From CAG-1000 sp964545285 (lineage in GTDB: Bacteria > Bacillota_I > Bacilli_A > RF39 > UBA660), in assembly GCA_964545285.1 (NCBI GenBank), contig CAZJEW010000019.1, positions 1-24,860 on the forward strand: a DNA stretch of 24,860 bases. Direction: 5' to 3'. Shown here in pieces: positions 7,861-14,601 of the stretch. The notes under the pieces are model-generated. The model was given only the letters and a program-made list of their open reading frames with translations. It was not told the origin of the DNA and made no database searches. Positions within the stretch are counted from its first letter, which is position 1. Each line of letters begins with the position of its first letter. The position numbers and the translations under genes were made by a program.

Positions 7861-8892
7861 ATGAAATGGAATGTAGAAGAATTAAAAAACAGATATAGAA
7901 TATTATTAGAATTATTAAATAGTGAAAATGATAATAACAAGAAAAAGAGCATTCAAATGGATTTGGATACTCTTGAAAGTATGATAATATACATAGATGG
8001 TAAAACATTATTTGAAAGATATAAAAAAGATAGTTCATTTGAATATGGTGGACAAAGATTATTAGATGAATCATGTAATTATGTTATTAATAATCCAAAC
8101 GATATTGTTAAGTATTCTGTATTATTTGATGGTACTTATACTTCTAGTTCATTTTCTTTTAGAAAAAATTTATCAAATAAAGATTTTTATTTTCTAGTAG
8201 ATAGTTTTTTTAAACAATTAAATCCCGATATGCATGATTTCTATAGAATGTTAGTTGATGGAAAAAGGATAGAAATTAATAATCAAAAATTTTTTGGCTT
8301 AAATGCAAGAGGTTTAACTCATCATCTAGTCAGTACTAATGAATGCTTTATTAATTCTTTTTTTAATAACTCTGTTTCTAGTTCGGTAACATTACCTCAT
8401 GAAGTTGCTCATGCATGGCAATTTAAAAATATAAGCACATTAGAAGGTGATGCGATGGGAACTAATAGTTTATTTAGAGAAGCTTACTCAATGTTTATTG
8501 AATATATATTTTTAGATTATTTAAGACAAACAAAATATAGAAAACAAGCCGCTATAGAACAACTTTCTAATATGGATGAGTTATTAGGTTATTCTGAATT
8601 TAATTTATATTATTTATGTCATGTAAATGAAGCAACAGTTAGTGATGGTATCTTTTTGTATCCACATGGTCAAAGATGTACAAGTGAAGTTTTTAGATAT
8701 TTGTATTCTAAACTATTGTCTTATTATTTCATTGACAAATATAGAAAAAATAGTACTGCATTAATGGGTGAGATAGAGGATTTTAATAATGCTTTTGGAT
8801 CAATTAAAGATGAAGAGATAATAAGAGAATATAATGAATCCATTTTATCAAAATCTTTTACTAATGTTTTAAGTACACTTAATAGAAGATAA
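7861..8892 (+). CDS. Putative HExxH zinc metallopeptidase
   Basis: A 343-residue protein with no signal peptide. The zinc-binding motif HEVAH (residues 180-184) sits in TLPHEVAHAWQF. A conserved-looking REAYSMFIEYI helix follows, in which Glu 207 is 23 residues past the motif, the arrangement of gluzincins such as M3 oligoendopeptidases. The overall length is far below M3 family members (about 550-600), so it belongs to a small or divergent group. A GAGGGG-type ribosome binding site precedes the ATG; the gap to the previous gene is 13 bases. The likely role is intracellular cleavage of peptides or of a partner protein. Metal binding is well supported; the substrate is unknown. Confidence 0.75.
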   Translation: MKWNVEELKNRYRILLELLNSENDNNKKKSIQMDLDTLESMIIYIDGKTLFERYKKDSSFEYGGQRLLDESCNYVINNPNDIVKYSVLFDGTYTSSSFSFRKNLSNKDFYFLVDSFFKQLNPDMHDFYRMLVDGKRIEINNQKFFGLNARGLTHHLVSTNECFINSFFNNSVSSSVTLPHEVAHAWQFKNISTLEGDAMGTNSLFREAYSMFIEYIFLDYLRQTKYRKQAAIEQLSNMDELLGYSEFNLYYLCHVNEATVSDGIFLYPHGQRCTSEVFRYLYSKLLSYYFIDKYRKNSTALMGEIEDFNNAFGSIKDEEIIREYNESILSKSFTNVLSTLNRR

Positions 8893-8915
8893 TATATCAT
8901 AAAATATTAAAAATG

Positions 8916-8930
8916 TGTTAAAATAGATAT
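8916..8930 (+). promoter_or_regulatory. Extended -10 promoter for a leaderless transcript
   Basis: TGTTAAAAT (8916-8924) is followed by six bases and the ATG at 8931, with no Shine-Dalgarno in between. This matches the layout of the minus-strand gene at 6960. Confidence 0.55.
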
Positions 8931-10412
8931 ATGAAAGCATATAGTAGTAAATTTTTAAATAATTTTAATGATGAAGAAAAAGAAAAAATTATAAACTATT
9001 TTAATAATCTTAATAATAATGTGTTTTTAACTGCTGTAGATACAAAATTATTAGATGAAGACTTTGAAAAAGCAATTAATTACTATTTAAATCATGGGTA
9101 TAAGTTAGATTCTATTATTGATATTCTTTCTATCAATAATTTAGGAACATATTACAAAGATAGTGTGTCAAATTGGTATCCTTTAGATAATGCAGCAAAA
9201 ATATATCCACTTTCTATGAAAGAATCATGGATGAGTGTTTTTAGATTATCATATTATTTAAAGGAAGATGTAGTTCCTGAAATATTATCTATTGCATTAA
9301 CTTTTACTATAAAAAGATTTCCTACTTTTAGTACATCTATAAGAAAAGGCTTTTTTTGGAATTATATAGATGGTATTAGAAAAAGATTTCATGTATATAA
9401 GGATAATAAACTTCCATGTTCATTCATTAATGTATCAAATATTGGTAAACAATCATTTAAAACCGTTTATTATAAAAATAGAATAAGCATAGAATATTTT
9501 CATATTTTAACAGATGGATATGGAGGAGTAGTATTCCTTTCAACCTTAGTAGCAGAATATTTAAGACTACTAGGTAAAAATGTCTCTTATAACGAAATAG
9601 TTTTAAATATTAATAATGATTATTCCAAAGATGAAATTAAAGATGAGTTTACCGAAAGGGTATCTTCTAACAAATCTAAAAGTTTAGTTGACTCAAAAGC
9701 TCTAGAGATTGATGGGAAATTATCAAACATTAGACCATGTCAATTATTACATTTTGATATGAACATTGACTCAATAAAGAGTTTATGTAAGAAAAATGAT
9801 TGTTCAGTTACTGAATTAATTCTTACATTTATTTTTATGTGTTGTTCTTTTTCAACGTCAAAAGATGGATATATAAAGATTCAAGTTCCCGTGAATATGA
9901 GAAAATTTTATCCTTCCAAAACTCTTAGAAACTTTTCGCTTTATGTAGTTATTTCAATTAAAAGAAAGAATATTACTGATTTTGATGATGTTTTGCTTGA
10001 AGTTAAAAAACAAATGAAAGAAAAAATAACTAAAGTTAATCTTGATAATACAATGACATATACAAATAGATTGGTAAAATCTATAAAATGTATTCCTTTG
10101 TTTATAAAAAGACCAATTGCATCAATAGTTTATGGATATTTGGGTGATAAAGTAATAACTACAGTTTTATCAAATCTTGGAAATATTAATATTCCTGATG
10201 ATATGAAAAGAAACATTGAAAAAATGGACTTTTCCTTGGGAACAGGGATAACGAATAAAGTTTTATTTTCAATGTTAACATGTAATAATATTTTGACTCT
10301 ATCAATTACAAAATTTACTAGAAATAAATCTGTTGAGAATAGTTTATACAATATTTTGGAACATAATAATATTAAAGTTAAAGTATATGGAAGTGATGAA
10401 TATGAAAATTAA
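8931..10412 (+). CDS. Alcohol acetyltransferase/condensation-domain-like acyltransferase
   Basis: This 493-residue protein has the HxxxDG acyltransfer motif in FHILTDGYGGVVFLSTLVAEYL, the signature of the chloramphenicol-acetyltransferase-like superfamily (condensation domains, wax-ester synthases, alcohol acetyltransferases). The second half carries VPVNMRKFYPSKTLRNF, which resembles the PVDLRxxFPxxTLxNF segment of the same group. No signal peptide is visible. Such proteins in Clostridia are often encoded with a DUF6320-like membrane protein, as here, where the next gene overlaps by 11 bases. The acyl donor and acceptor are unknown; a lipid, alcohol or glycan acceptor is a guess. The superfamily is well supported. 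Confidence 0.78.
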   Translation: MKAYSSKFLNNFNDEEKEKIINYFNNLNNNVFLTAVDTKLLDEDFEKAINYYLNHGYKLDSIIDILSINNLGTYYKDSVSNWYPLDNAAKIYPLSMKESWMSVFRLSYYLKEDVVPEILSIALTFTIKRFPTFSTSIRKGFFWNYIDGIRKRFHVYKDNKLPCSFINVSNIGKQSFKTVYYKNRISIEYFHILTDGYGGVVFLSTLVAEYLRLLGKNVSYNEIVLNINNDYSKDEIKDEFTERVSSNKSKSLVDSKALEIDGKLSNIRPCQLLHFDMNIDSIKSLCKKNDCSVTELILTFIFMCCSFSTSKDGYIKIQVPVNMRKFYPSKTLRNFSLYVVISIKRKNITDFDDVLLEVKKQMKEKITKVNLDNTMTYTNRLVKSIKCIPLFIKRPIASIVYGYLGDKVITTVLSNLGNINIPDDMKRNIEKMDFSLGTGITNKVLFSMLTCNNILTLSITKFTRNKSVENSLYNILEHNNIKVKVYGSDEYEN

Positions 10413-10974
10413 TAATAACTATCCTAAAATTAGAAAAAGTATTAATAAATTTCTGTTAACAAGAAGAATAATATTATTATTGTTTTTAATATCTATTATT
10501 GTTTGTGGTATTGTTAATTTATTTGTTGGAGGGAAGGAATGGACTTTGTATGTAATAGGTGCTGAAATAATATTTTATTTTGCTTTTTTGAATAAACCTC
10601 TCATTGATAATACTTTTATAAAAAGGTTTACTGTTGTAATATTTATTGCATGTGCATATTTATATTTAATTGACTTAATAGAAAGGACTCATTGGTCTTA
10701 CTTTGTAATTACAATAATTGATTTTAGCGTTTTAGCGATACAAATTATATTGTTCTTTTCTGCATATAAGAATCAAAGGAAAAAATTTATTCCAATGTTT
10801 TGGACTGCAATTGGATCTGTTATTTTCTGCATACTAGCTATAAGTAAAGTAGTAAGAATGAATTGGCCAATCATTGTACTAGGTTCTTTAGGACTTTTGG
10901 TGATTATTCTTTTATTTACTTTCTTTAGAAAAACAATAGTATTAGAACTTAAAAAATATTTTAATGTTGATTAG
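10402..10974 (+). CDS. DUF6320-like polytopic membrane protein
   Basis: 190 residues with about six transmembrane helices after a short cytoplasmic lead of YPKIRKSINKFLLTRR. This lead and the helix pattern resemble the membrane part of DUF6320 proteins, which normally carry an N-terminal zinc ribbon that is absent here. It overlaps the acyltransferase gene by 11 bases, so the two are probably translated together and may act on the same membrane substrate. ATG 10402 is my choice; ATG 10396 is possible, with GGAAGTG upstream serving either. The DUF6320 link is from memory of the pattern and is tentative. Confidence 0.65.
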   Translation: MKINNNYPKIRKSINKFLLTRRIILLLFLISIIVCGIVNLFVGGKEWTLYVIGAEIIFYFAFLNKPLIDNTFIKRFTVVIFIACAYLYLIDLIERTHWSYFVITIIDFSVLAIQIILFFSAYKNQRKKFIPMFWTAIGSVIFCILAISKVVRMNWPIIVLGSLGLLVIILLFTFFRKTIVLELKKYFNVD

Positions 10975-11042
10975 TTTACATTTTTAAAAATATATACGTG
11001 CTTTTCACGATAATTTAACAATAGACTAGTAGTATTAATAGT

Positions 11043-11084
11043 GAGAGGAGATGATATATGGTTAGAAAACTATTGGTTTTATAG
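11043..11084 (+). promoter_or_regulatory. Eight-codon upstream ORF with strong Shine-Dalgarno
   Basis: GAGAGGAG (11043-11050) precedes ATG 11058, which encodes MVRKLLVL and stops at TAG 11082-11084. The stop is in frame with, and 12 bases before, the ATG at 11097 of the thioredoxin-fold gene, whose GGAG (11084-11087) overlaps the end of the small ORF. It may be a leader peptide for coupling, or the remains of an older start. Confidence 0.45.
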
Positions 11085-11096
11085 GAGATGATTAAA

Positions 11097-11336
11097 ATGA
11101 ACTTAAAATTAATAGGTGCAGATACAAGCAACGGGATTAAAATAATGAAGATTATTAGAAAAGTTCAAAAAGATTTGAATTGTGAAATCGATGTTACCGA
11201 AGTATTGTGTAATGAAAAAGAAAAATATAATATTAAAATAATACCTACCTTATTACTTAATGATATTCCAATTACTTCAGGTAATGTAATTAGTGAAAAG
11301 GAACTATATAAAATAATGAAACCTATGCTTGCATAG
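11097..11336 (+). CDS. Thioredoxin-fold protein lacking the CxxC active site
   Basis: A 79-residue protein matching the small thioredoxin family (Thioredoxin_3/MTH895 type): an N-terminal NLKLIGADTSNGIKIMK strand-loop-helix, a central VTEVL strand, the cis-proline loop KIIPTLLLND and a final ITSGNVISEKELYKIM. In family members the first loop reads G-x-x-C-x-x-C; here it is GADTSNG, so both redox cysteines are gone. The only cysteines, in LNCEID and VLCNEK, are not in the catalytic position. It is therefore unlikely to be a disulfide reductase and may bind a partner or be decaying. The start is 11097 rather than 11088, because 11088 abuts the GGAG. Confidence 0.8.
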   Translation: MNLKLIGADTSNGIKIMKIIRKVQKDLNCEIDVTEVLCNEKEKYNIKIIPTLLLNDIPITSGNVISEKELYKIMKPMLA

Positions 11337-11348
11337 TATCCATTTAAT

Positions 11349-11370
11349 AGGAGCAGTAATGCTCCTTTTT
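11349..11370 (+). terminator. Intrinsic terminator after the thioredoxin-fold gene
   Basis: AGGAGCA (11349-11355), GTAA loop, TGCTCCT (11360-11366), then Ts to 11370. Confidence 0.9.
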
Positions 11371-11394
11371 CCATGTATTAATTAATAAAATGTA

Positions 11395-11423
11395 TTCACA
11401 AATTATAATATATTTGATACAAT
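11395..11423 (+). promoter_or_regulatory. SigA-type promoter of the cohesin/cadherin-like surface gene
   Basis: TTCACA (11395-11400), 17-base spacer, TACAAT (11418-11423). A purine-rich AAAGAGG site precedes the ATG at 11447. Confidence 0.65.
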
Positions 11424-11446
11424 TAACATAGTAGAAAGAGGATTTT

Positions 11447-12745
11447 ATGAAAAGACTTCTTATGTTATTAGTATTATTTTTAATATTTCCATATAAAGTT
11501 TTTGCTTATGGTGATTTAAGATGTTATGGAAGTCTTAATTCCAATGATGAAACTACACTACAACCTGGTAACATTATTACTATTAATATGGGCGTGAGTG
11601 GATATTCAGATACTCAACACATTTCTGATGCTGTATTTTCTTTTACATATAATCCTAACGTATTTGATGTTGTTAAGAATGCATCAAATGATTCTTATTT
11701 AACAATATTCAATAAATGGGATACATATAAAAATAATATTACAGAAATAGATGAAAATACTAATAAAGTTAGTTTTAATATAGGAACTTCAAATAGCAAC
11801 AATTACTTTTTTGATACTTCTGATTCAATTATATTTGCAAAAGTTCAACTTAAGGTTAAAGACACTGCTACTAATGGTTACAGTTACGTAAGTGTTTTTG
11901 ATGAAAGTTCATATTATACATCTTTTGTTTTAGATGATAACAAAGTACCTGATCAAATTTATGATGTTAATTGTTCTTCACAACGTATCACGATATCTAT
12001 TAAATTACCAGAAAAAGATAAAGATACCTCTCTTAAGAGTTTGAAAATTACCAATGCAACATTGGATCAATTATTCTCTTCTAACTCAACAAGATATACT
12101 GCTACAGTACCCTATAGTACGGAAAAGGTCTATATTGCTGGAACGTGTAACGGGTACAAATGTACTATCAAAGGTAATGGAACGAGAACATTGAAAGTAG
12201 GTGTTAATAATTATACATTAACTGTAACTGCTGAAGATGGATCTACAAGAGAATATACTGTTTCTATTACGAGAGAAGAAAAAGAAAAATCTTATGCATA
12301 TTTGAGTAGTCTTGAAGTTGAAGGACATAGTATCTCTCCATCATTTAAGTCAACTACTTTAGTATATACTCTTAATATTTCACCTGACACAAATACATTA
12401 AAAATATATGCGATTTGTGAATCTAAAACATGTAATATAAAAGGTGATGGAATTGTTACTTTAAAAGATGATACCACAACTATCTCTGTTGTTGTTACAA
12501 CGGATGATGATAGTAAAACGTACACGTTTAATATTATTAGAGCAGATGTCATAGATGATATAAGCAATCCTATTGAAAGTAGTGGTGGCGGAGGTTTTAT
12601 AACATTTTTGTGGATTGTCTTCATTATTATGATTATAGGTGCATTATATTATTTTTATAAAAAATCAGGTATTAATATTAATATTAGCAAAACAAATAAC
12701 AAAAAGAATGATAATAACATAGACAATAATTGGAGGTATAAATGA
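11447..12745 (+). CDS. Membrane-anchored surface protein with cohesin-like and cadherin-like domains
   Basis: This 432-residue protein has a signal peptide (residues 1-20, ending KVFA). A cohesin-like beta-sandwich follows (about 25-185), with TFTYNP-type strands and a VKDTATNGYS segment. Two cadherin-like beta-sandwich repeats come next (about 195-277 and 285-366), each with a C-x(5)-C pair in the same place (TCNGYKCTIKG, ICESKTCNIKG) and ending in YTVSITR or YTFNIIR. A glycine linker and one transmembrane helix (about 383-404) precede a basic Asn/Lys-rich tail. It is thus held in the membrane with its domains outside, rather than sortase-anchored. It ends in TGA overlapping the next ATG (ATGA). 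A role in adhesion or wall organisation is inference. Confidence 0.82.
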   Translation: MKRLLMLLVLFLIFPYKVFAYGDLRCYGSLNSNDETTLQPGNIITINMGVSGYSDTQHISDAVFSFTYNPNVFDVVKNASNDSYLTIFNKWDTYKNNITEIDENTNKVSFNIGTSNSNNYFFDTSDSIIFAKVQLKVKDTATNGYSYVSVFDESSYYTSFVLDDNKVPDQIYDVNCSSQRITISIKLPEKDKDTSLKSLKITNATLDQLFSSNSTRYTATVPYSTEKVYIAGTCNGYKCTIKGNGTRTLKVGVNNYTLTVTAEDGSTREYTVSITREEKEKSYAYLSSLEVEGHSISPSFKSTTLVYTLNISPDTNTLKIYAICESKTCNIKGDGIVTLKDDTTTISVVVTTDDDSKTYTFNIIRADVIDDISNPIESSGGGGFITFLWIVFIIMIIGALYYFYKKSGININISKTNNKKNDNNIDNNWRYK

Positions 12746-12906
12746 AAAATAAAAATAAAAAAATATCTTTTACTATTACTTTATATATCACTCTGGTGTT
12801 AGTGTTGTCATTATTATTCTTTGCTGGAGTATTAAATAAACCATTAGATTCTATGATTAAGAAAATTGATAATTTATTTTATGGTTACAGCATATTGAAT
12901 AATTAA
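12742..12906 (+). CDS. 54-residue single-pass membrane peptide
   Basis: A short gene: ATG at 12742 overlaps the TGA of the surface protein, and GGAGG lies seven bases upstream inside that gene. The product has a lysine-rich start (MKNKNKK), one hydrophobic segment of about 23 residues and a C-terminal amphipathic stretch (NKPLDSMIKKIDNLFYGYS). No family is recognised. The overlap and good ribosome binding site make it real; it is probably a partner of the upstream membrane protein. Confidence 0.65.
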   Translation: MKNKNKKISFTITLYITLVLVLSLLFFAGVLNKPLDSMIKKIDNLFYGYSILNN

Positions 12907-12925
12907 CTTGTATAATAGGAGAAGT

Positions 12926-13024
12926 ATGAAAAAAATATTTAAGTTATTGTTATTTGTATTTTTAATTAATATATTATTTGGCTGTACATCTAATAATACA
13001 AATGAAAATAATTACAAAAAATAA
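12926..13024 (+). pseudogene. Lipoprotein signal-peptide ORF split from the rhodanese domain
   Basis: A 32-codon frame with a type II signal peptide: MKKIFK, a hydrophobic core and the lipobox LFGC. It stops at TAA 13022-13024, just after an A6 tract (13016-13021). A -1 shift at that tract joins it directly to the rhodanese frame, giving ...NNYKK-ISVDDAYYM. It has its own purine-rich site (AGGAGAAG, 12918-12925), while the rhodanese frame has none. The simplest reading is a one-base indel, real or from assembly, in a gene for a lipid-anchored rhodanese. Confidence 0.65.
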
Positions 13025-13044
13025 GCGTAGATGATGCTTATTAT

Positions 13045-13332
13045 ATGATTAGTAGTAATCCTGATATAATAATACTTGATGTCAGAAAACTTGAAGAATA
13101 TAATGAAGAACATTTGATTAATGCTATCAATATGCCATATGATGAAATTGAAAAAAGTTTTTCAAGTGAAATTACTGACAATTTAGAAAGTATAATTATT
13201 TTATATTGCAAAAGTGGTGTAAGAGCAACTACTGCTGCTGAAACCTTAAGTAAATTAGGATATACTAATGTATATACTTTCGGAGGAATTAATGATTGGA
13301 AATATGATACAGTAAGTGAAAATAATAATTAA
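13045..13332 (+). CDS. Rhodanese-like domain protein (frame-disrupted N-terminus)
   Basis: 95 residues covering a single rhodanese domain: IIILDVRKLEEYNEEHL, then INMPYDEIE, then the active-site loop YCKSGVRA with catalytic Cys, and a TNVYTFGGINDWK end. The CxSGxR loop is that of sulfurtransferases. The frame is actually open from 13012 and the domain begins near ISVDDAYY, before any start codon. ATG 13045 cuts off the first strand and has no Shine-Dalgarno. Together with the lipoprotein signal ORF upstream, the intact form would be an extracytoplasmic membrane-bound sulfurtransferase. Whether the present gene is functional depends on the frameshift being real. Confidence 0.8.
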   Translation: MISSNPDIIILDVRKLEEYNEEHLINAINMPYDEIEKSFSSEITDNLESIIILYCKSGVRATTAAETLSKLGYTNVYTFGGINDWKYDTVSENNN

Positions 13333-13346
13333 AGAATTGAGGTAAT

Positions 13347-13685
13347 ATGGAAATAATATATAATAAATTGATAAGGGACAAAATTCCTGAAAAAATATCA
13401 CAAGATAAAGGATGCTCATCTGTAACAAGGGTGTTAAGTGAACAAGAATATAAGAAAGCACTTGAAGACAAATTGTTAGAAGAATATAATGAATTTATTA
13501 GTGCAAAAACTAATAACGAAAGAATAGCTGAACTTGTTGATCTTTATCAAATACTTATTGATCTTACTAAATTAGAAGGTTTAAGTGTTGAAGAATTGTC
13601 TATTAAAGCTGATGAAAAAAGATTAATTCGTGGCGGGTTTTCTAAAAGAATATTTTTAGAAAAAACAGTTGAACCTGACAAATAA
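13347..13685 (+). CDS. MazG/HisE-like nucleotide pyrophosphohydrolase
   Basis: A 112-residue all-alpha protein. It starts with the characteristic YNKLIRDKIPE and has the metal-binding pattern EE-x15-ELVD (from LLEEYNEF to AELVDLYQ), matching the EEx(12-28)ExxD motif of the MazG/HisE/dUTPase all-alpha pyrophosphohydrolase superfamily. It ends with RGGFSKRIFLEK, also typical of the group. Members hydrolyse non-canonical NTPs or phosphoribosyl-ATP; no his genes are nearby, so a nucleotide-pool cleaning role is more likely. It follows the rhodanese gene by 14 bases and may be co-transcribed with it. The superfamily is sure; the substrate is not. Confidence 0.85.
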   Translation: MEIIYNKLIRDKIPEKISQDKGCSSVTRVLSEQEYKKALEDKLLEEYNEFISAKTNNERIAELVDLYQILIDLTKLEGLSVEELSIKADEKRLIRGGFSKRIFLEKTVEPDK

Positions 13686-13696
13686 TATGCTATAAT
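13669..13696 (+). promoter_or_regulatory. Promoter of the 13718 lipoprotein gene
   Basis: TTGAAC (13669-13674), 16-base spacer, TGCTATAAT with consensus TATAAT at 13691-13696. The -35 box lies inside the end of the pyrophosphohydrolase gene. Confidence 0.65.
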
Positions 13697-13717
13697 ATAT
13701 CGTATTAAGGAGAGATA

Positions 13718-14218
13718 ATGAAAAATAAAATATTAATAATAGTTTTATTAATTGCAATTATACTATTTAATGGATGTGCAAAAGAAAAAGAAAAAACCGA
13801 AACAATAATAGGTGATCCAGTGTCTGCATTTAAACAATTTGGACTCGATTTAGAAAAGATTAAGCCTAATATGGGTACTGAAAAGACAATTGCTTCTGCT
13901 AATAATAATTATACCATTGCTTCTAATGAATCTATTTATAATATGAAAGCTGATTGGACTGAAACAGTAGACGAAGAAATAACAGATGATGTCAGATATT
14001 CATATAATAAAAAAATGTTTGATTATACTGCATCAATATCAGATGACAAAATTAATCATGAACATAGTTCTTCTTCAAGTTATCTTGATGAAAAAAAGGA
14101 ACTTAATATAACTGATTATTCGTGGTGTTATATATACAATGGTGTATACATTGATGTATACTCTTCTTCAGGAAATGAAATAGGTTTATCTATTAATACT
14201 GGTTCACAACATAATTAA
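13718..14218 (+). CDS. Unrecognised lipoprotein, 166 residues
   Basis: The N-terminus is a type II signal peptide with lipobox LFNGC, so Cys 21 would be lipidated and the rest lies outside the membrane. A charged spacer (AKEKEKTE) leads to a small domain of unknown family with NYTIASNESIYNMKADWTE and a final strand-rich part (SWCYIYNGVYIDVYSSSG). AAGGAGAG gives a strong ribosome binding site and the gene has its own promoter. Its last codons form the left arm of a terminator, so it is monocistronic. No function can be assigned. Confidence 0.8.
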   Translation: MKNKILIIVLLIAIILFNGCAKEKEKTETIIGDPVSAFKQFGLDLEKIKPNMGTEKTIASANNNYTIASNESIYNMKADWTETVDEEITDDVRYSYNKKMFDYTASISDDKINHEHSSSSSYLDEKKELNITDYSWCYIYNGVYIDVYSSSGNEIGLSINTGSQHN

Positions 14219-14237
14219 TAATTAATTATGTTTTTTT
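14208..14237 (+). terminator. Terminator overlapping the lipoprotein stop codon
   Basis: AACATAATTAAT (14208-14219) and ATTAATTATGTT (14221-14232) are exact inverted copies around a single base, so a few inner pairs must open to form the loop. A T run follows. The stop codon is inside the stem. Confidence 0.75.
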
Positions 14238-14280
14238 ATAATTTTTTTGTGAAAACAATATTATTTACTTTTTAATATGA

Positions 14281-14496
14281 TATAATTTTTATGGAAATAA
14301 TTCTGCTATCATTGCTAAAGCTGGTGCTTATTTAACTTTAAATAATATAACAGTTACGACAAGAGCAAGTGGTGCTAATGGTGTGTTTAGTTACGGAGAT
14401 TCATTTATTACAAGTTTAAATGATTTAGATTCATCCTATTCAAATATTAATTATAATGTATATAAATTATATATTAATGGAAAATCAATAAATTAA
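14281..14496 (+). pseudogene. Remnant of a repeat-rich surface protein (beta-helix adhesin type)
   Basis: In this intergenic stretch one frame is open from just after a TGA at 14278 to TAA 14494-14496, about 71 codons without a usable start. It reads GNNSAIIAKAGAYLTLNN, ITVTTRASGANGVFSYG and then a short tail. The alternation of TLxNxTVTT with GANGVFSYG is the pattern of one coil from large repetitive beta-helix or carbohydrate-binding surface proteins of gut Bacillota. It lies between two hairpins. A TATAAT (14281-14286) sits at its left edge but leads only to a 14-codon out-of-frame ORF. I read it as the end of a deleted surface gene. Confidence 0.5.
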
Positions 14497-14509
14497 TTAT
14501 AACTGCTTA

Positions 14510-14541
14510 TTAAAATAATTACTTTTGTAATTATTTTAATT
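14510..14541 (+). terminator. Long AT hairpin before metG
   Basis: TTAAAATAATTAC (14510-14522), TTTT loop, GTAATTATTTTAA (14527-14539): a 13-base-pair perfect stem. The T tract after it is poor, so it may be a weak terminator belonging to the remnant gene. Confidence 0.5.
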
Positions 14542-14550
14542 TGATAAAAA

Positions 14551-14579
14551 TTGTATTTTATATGGAATTATGATAAAAT
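14551..14579 (+). promoter_or_regulatory. Probable metG operon promoter
   Basis: TTGTAT (14551-14556), 17-base spacer, TAAAAT (14574-14579). The leader is too short (about 15 bases) for a T-box or S-box riboswitch. AAGGAG at 14588-14593 fixes the start at GTG 14602. Confidence 0.5.
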
Positions 14580-14601
14580 TAACCGATAAGGAGTGATTAT
14601 A

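Noticed and set aside
10333..10401. TTG start for the DUF6320-like protein at 10333
   Set aside because: It lies deep in the acyltransferase gene with no ribosome binding site; ATG 10402 begins at the conserved lead segment.
10992..11010. CGTG-CTTTT-CACG hairpin as terminator of the DUF6320-like gene
   Set aside because: The stem is only four base pairs and no T tract follows.
12292..12624. 110-codon minus-strand frame inside the cohesin/cadherin-like gene
   Set aside because: Shadow of the beta-strand coding sequence; no ribosome binding site and no plausible protein.
12743..12745. TGA read as tryptophan (Mycoplasma-type code)
   Set aside because: It is placed as a natural stop overlapping a well-formed start, long genes contain no internal TGA, and tryptophans are TGG.
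14291..14335. 14-codon leaderless peptide after the TATAAT at 14281
   Set aside because: It reads through the surface-protein remnant in another frame and has no support beyond a chance ATG.
14593..14601. GTG start of metG at 14593
   Set aside because: It overlaps the AAGGAG ribosome binding site; GTG 14602 has correct spacing.
14542..14601. T-box or S-box riboswitch upstream of metG
   Set aside because: The leader after the likely promoter is only about 15 bases, far too short.
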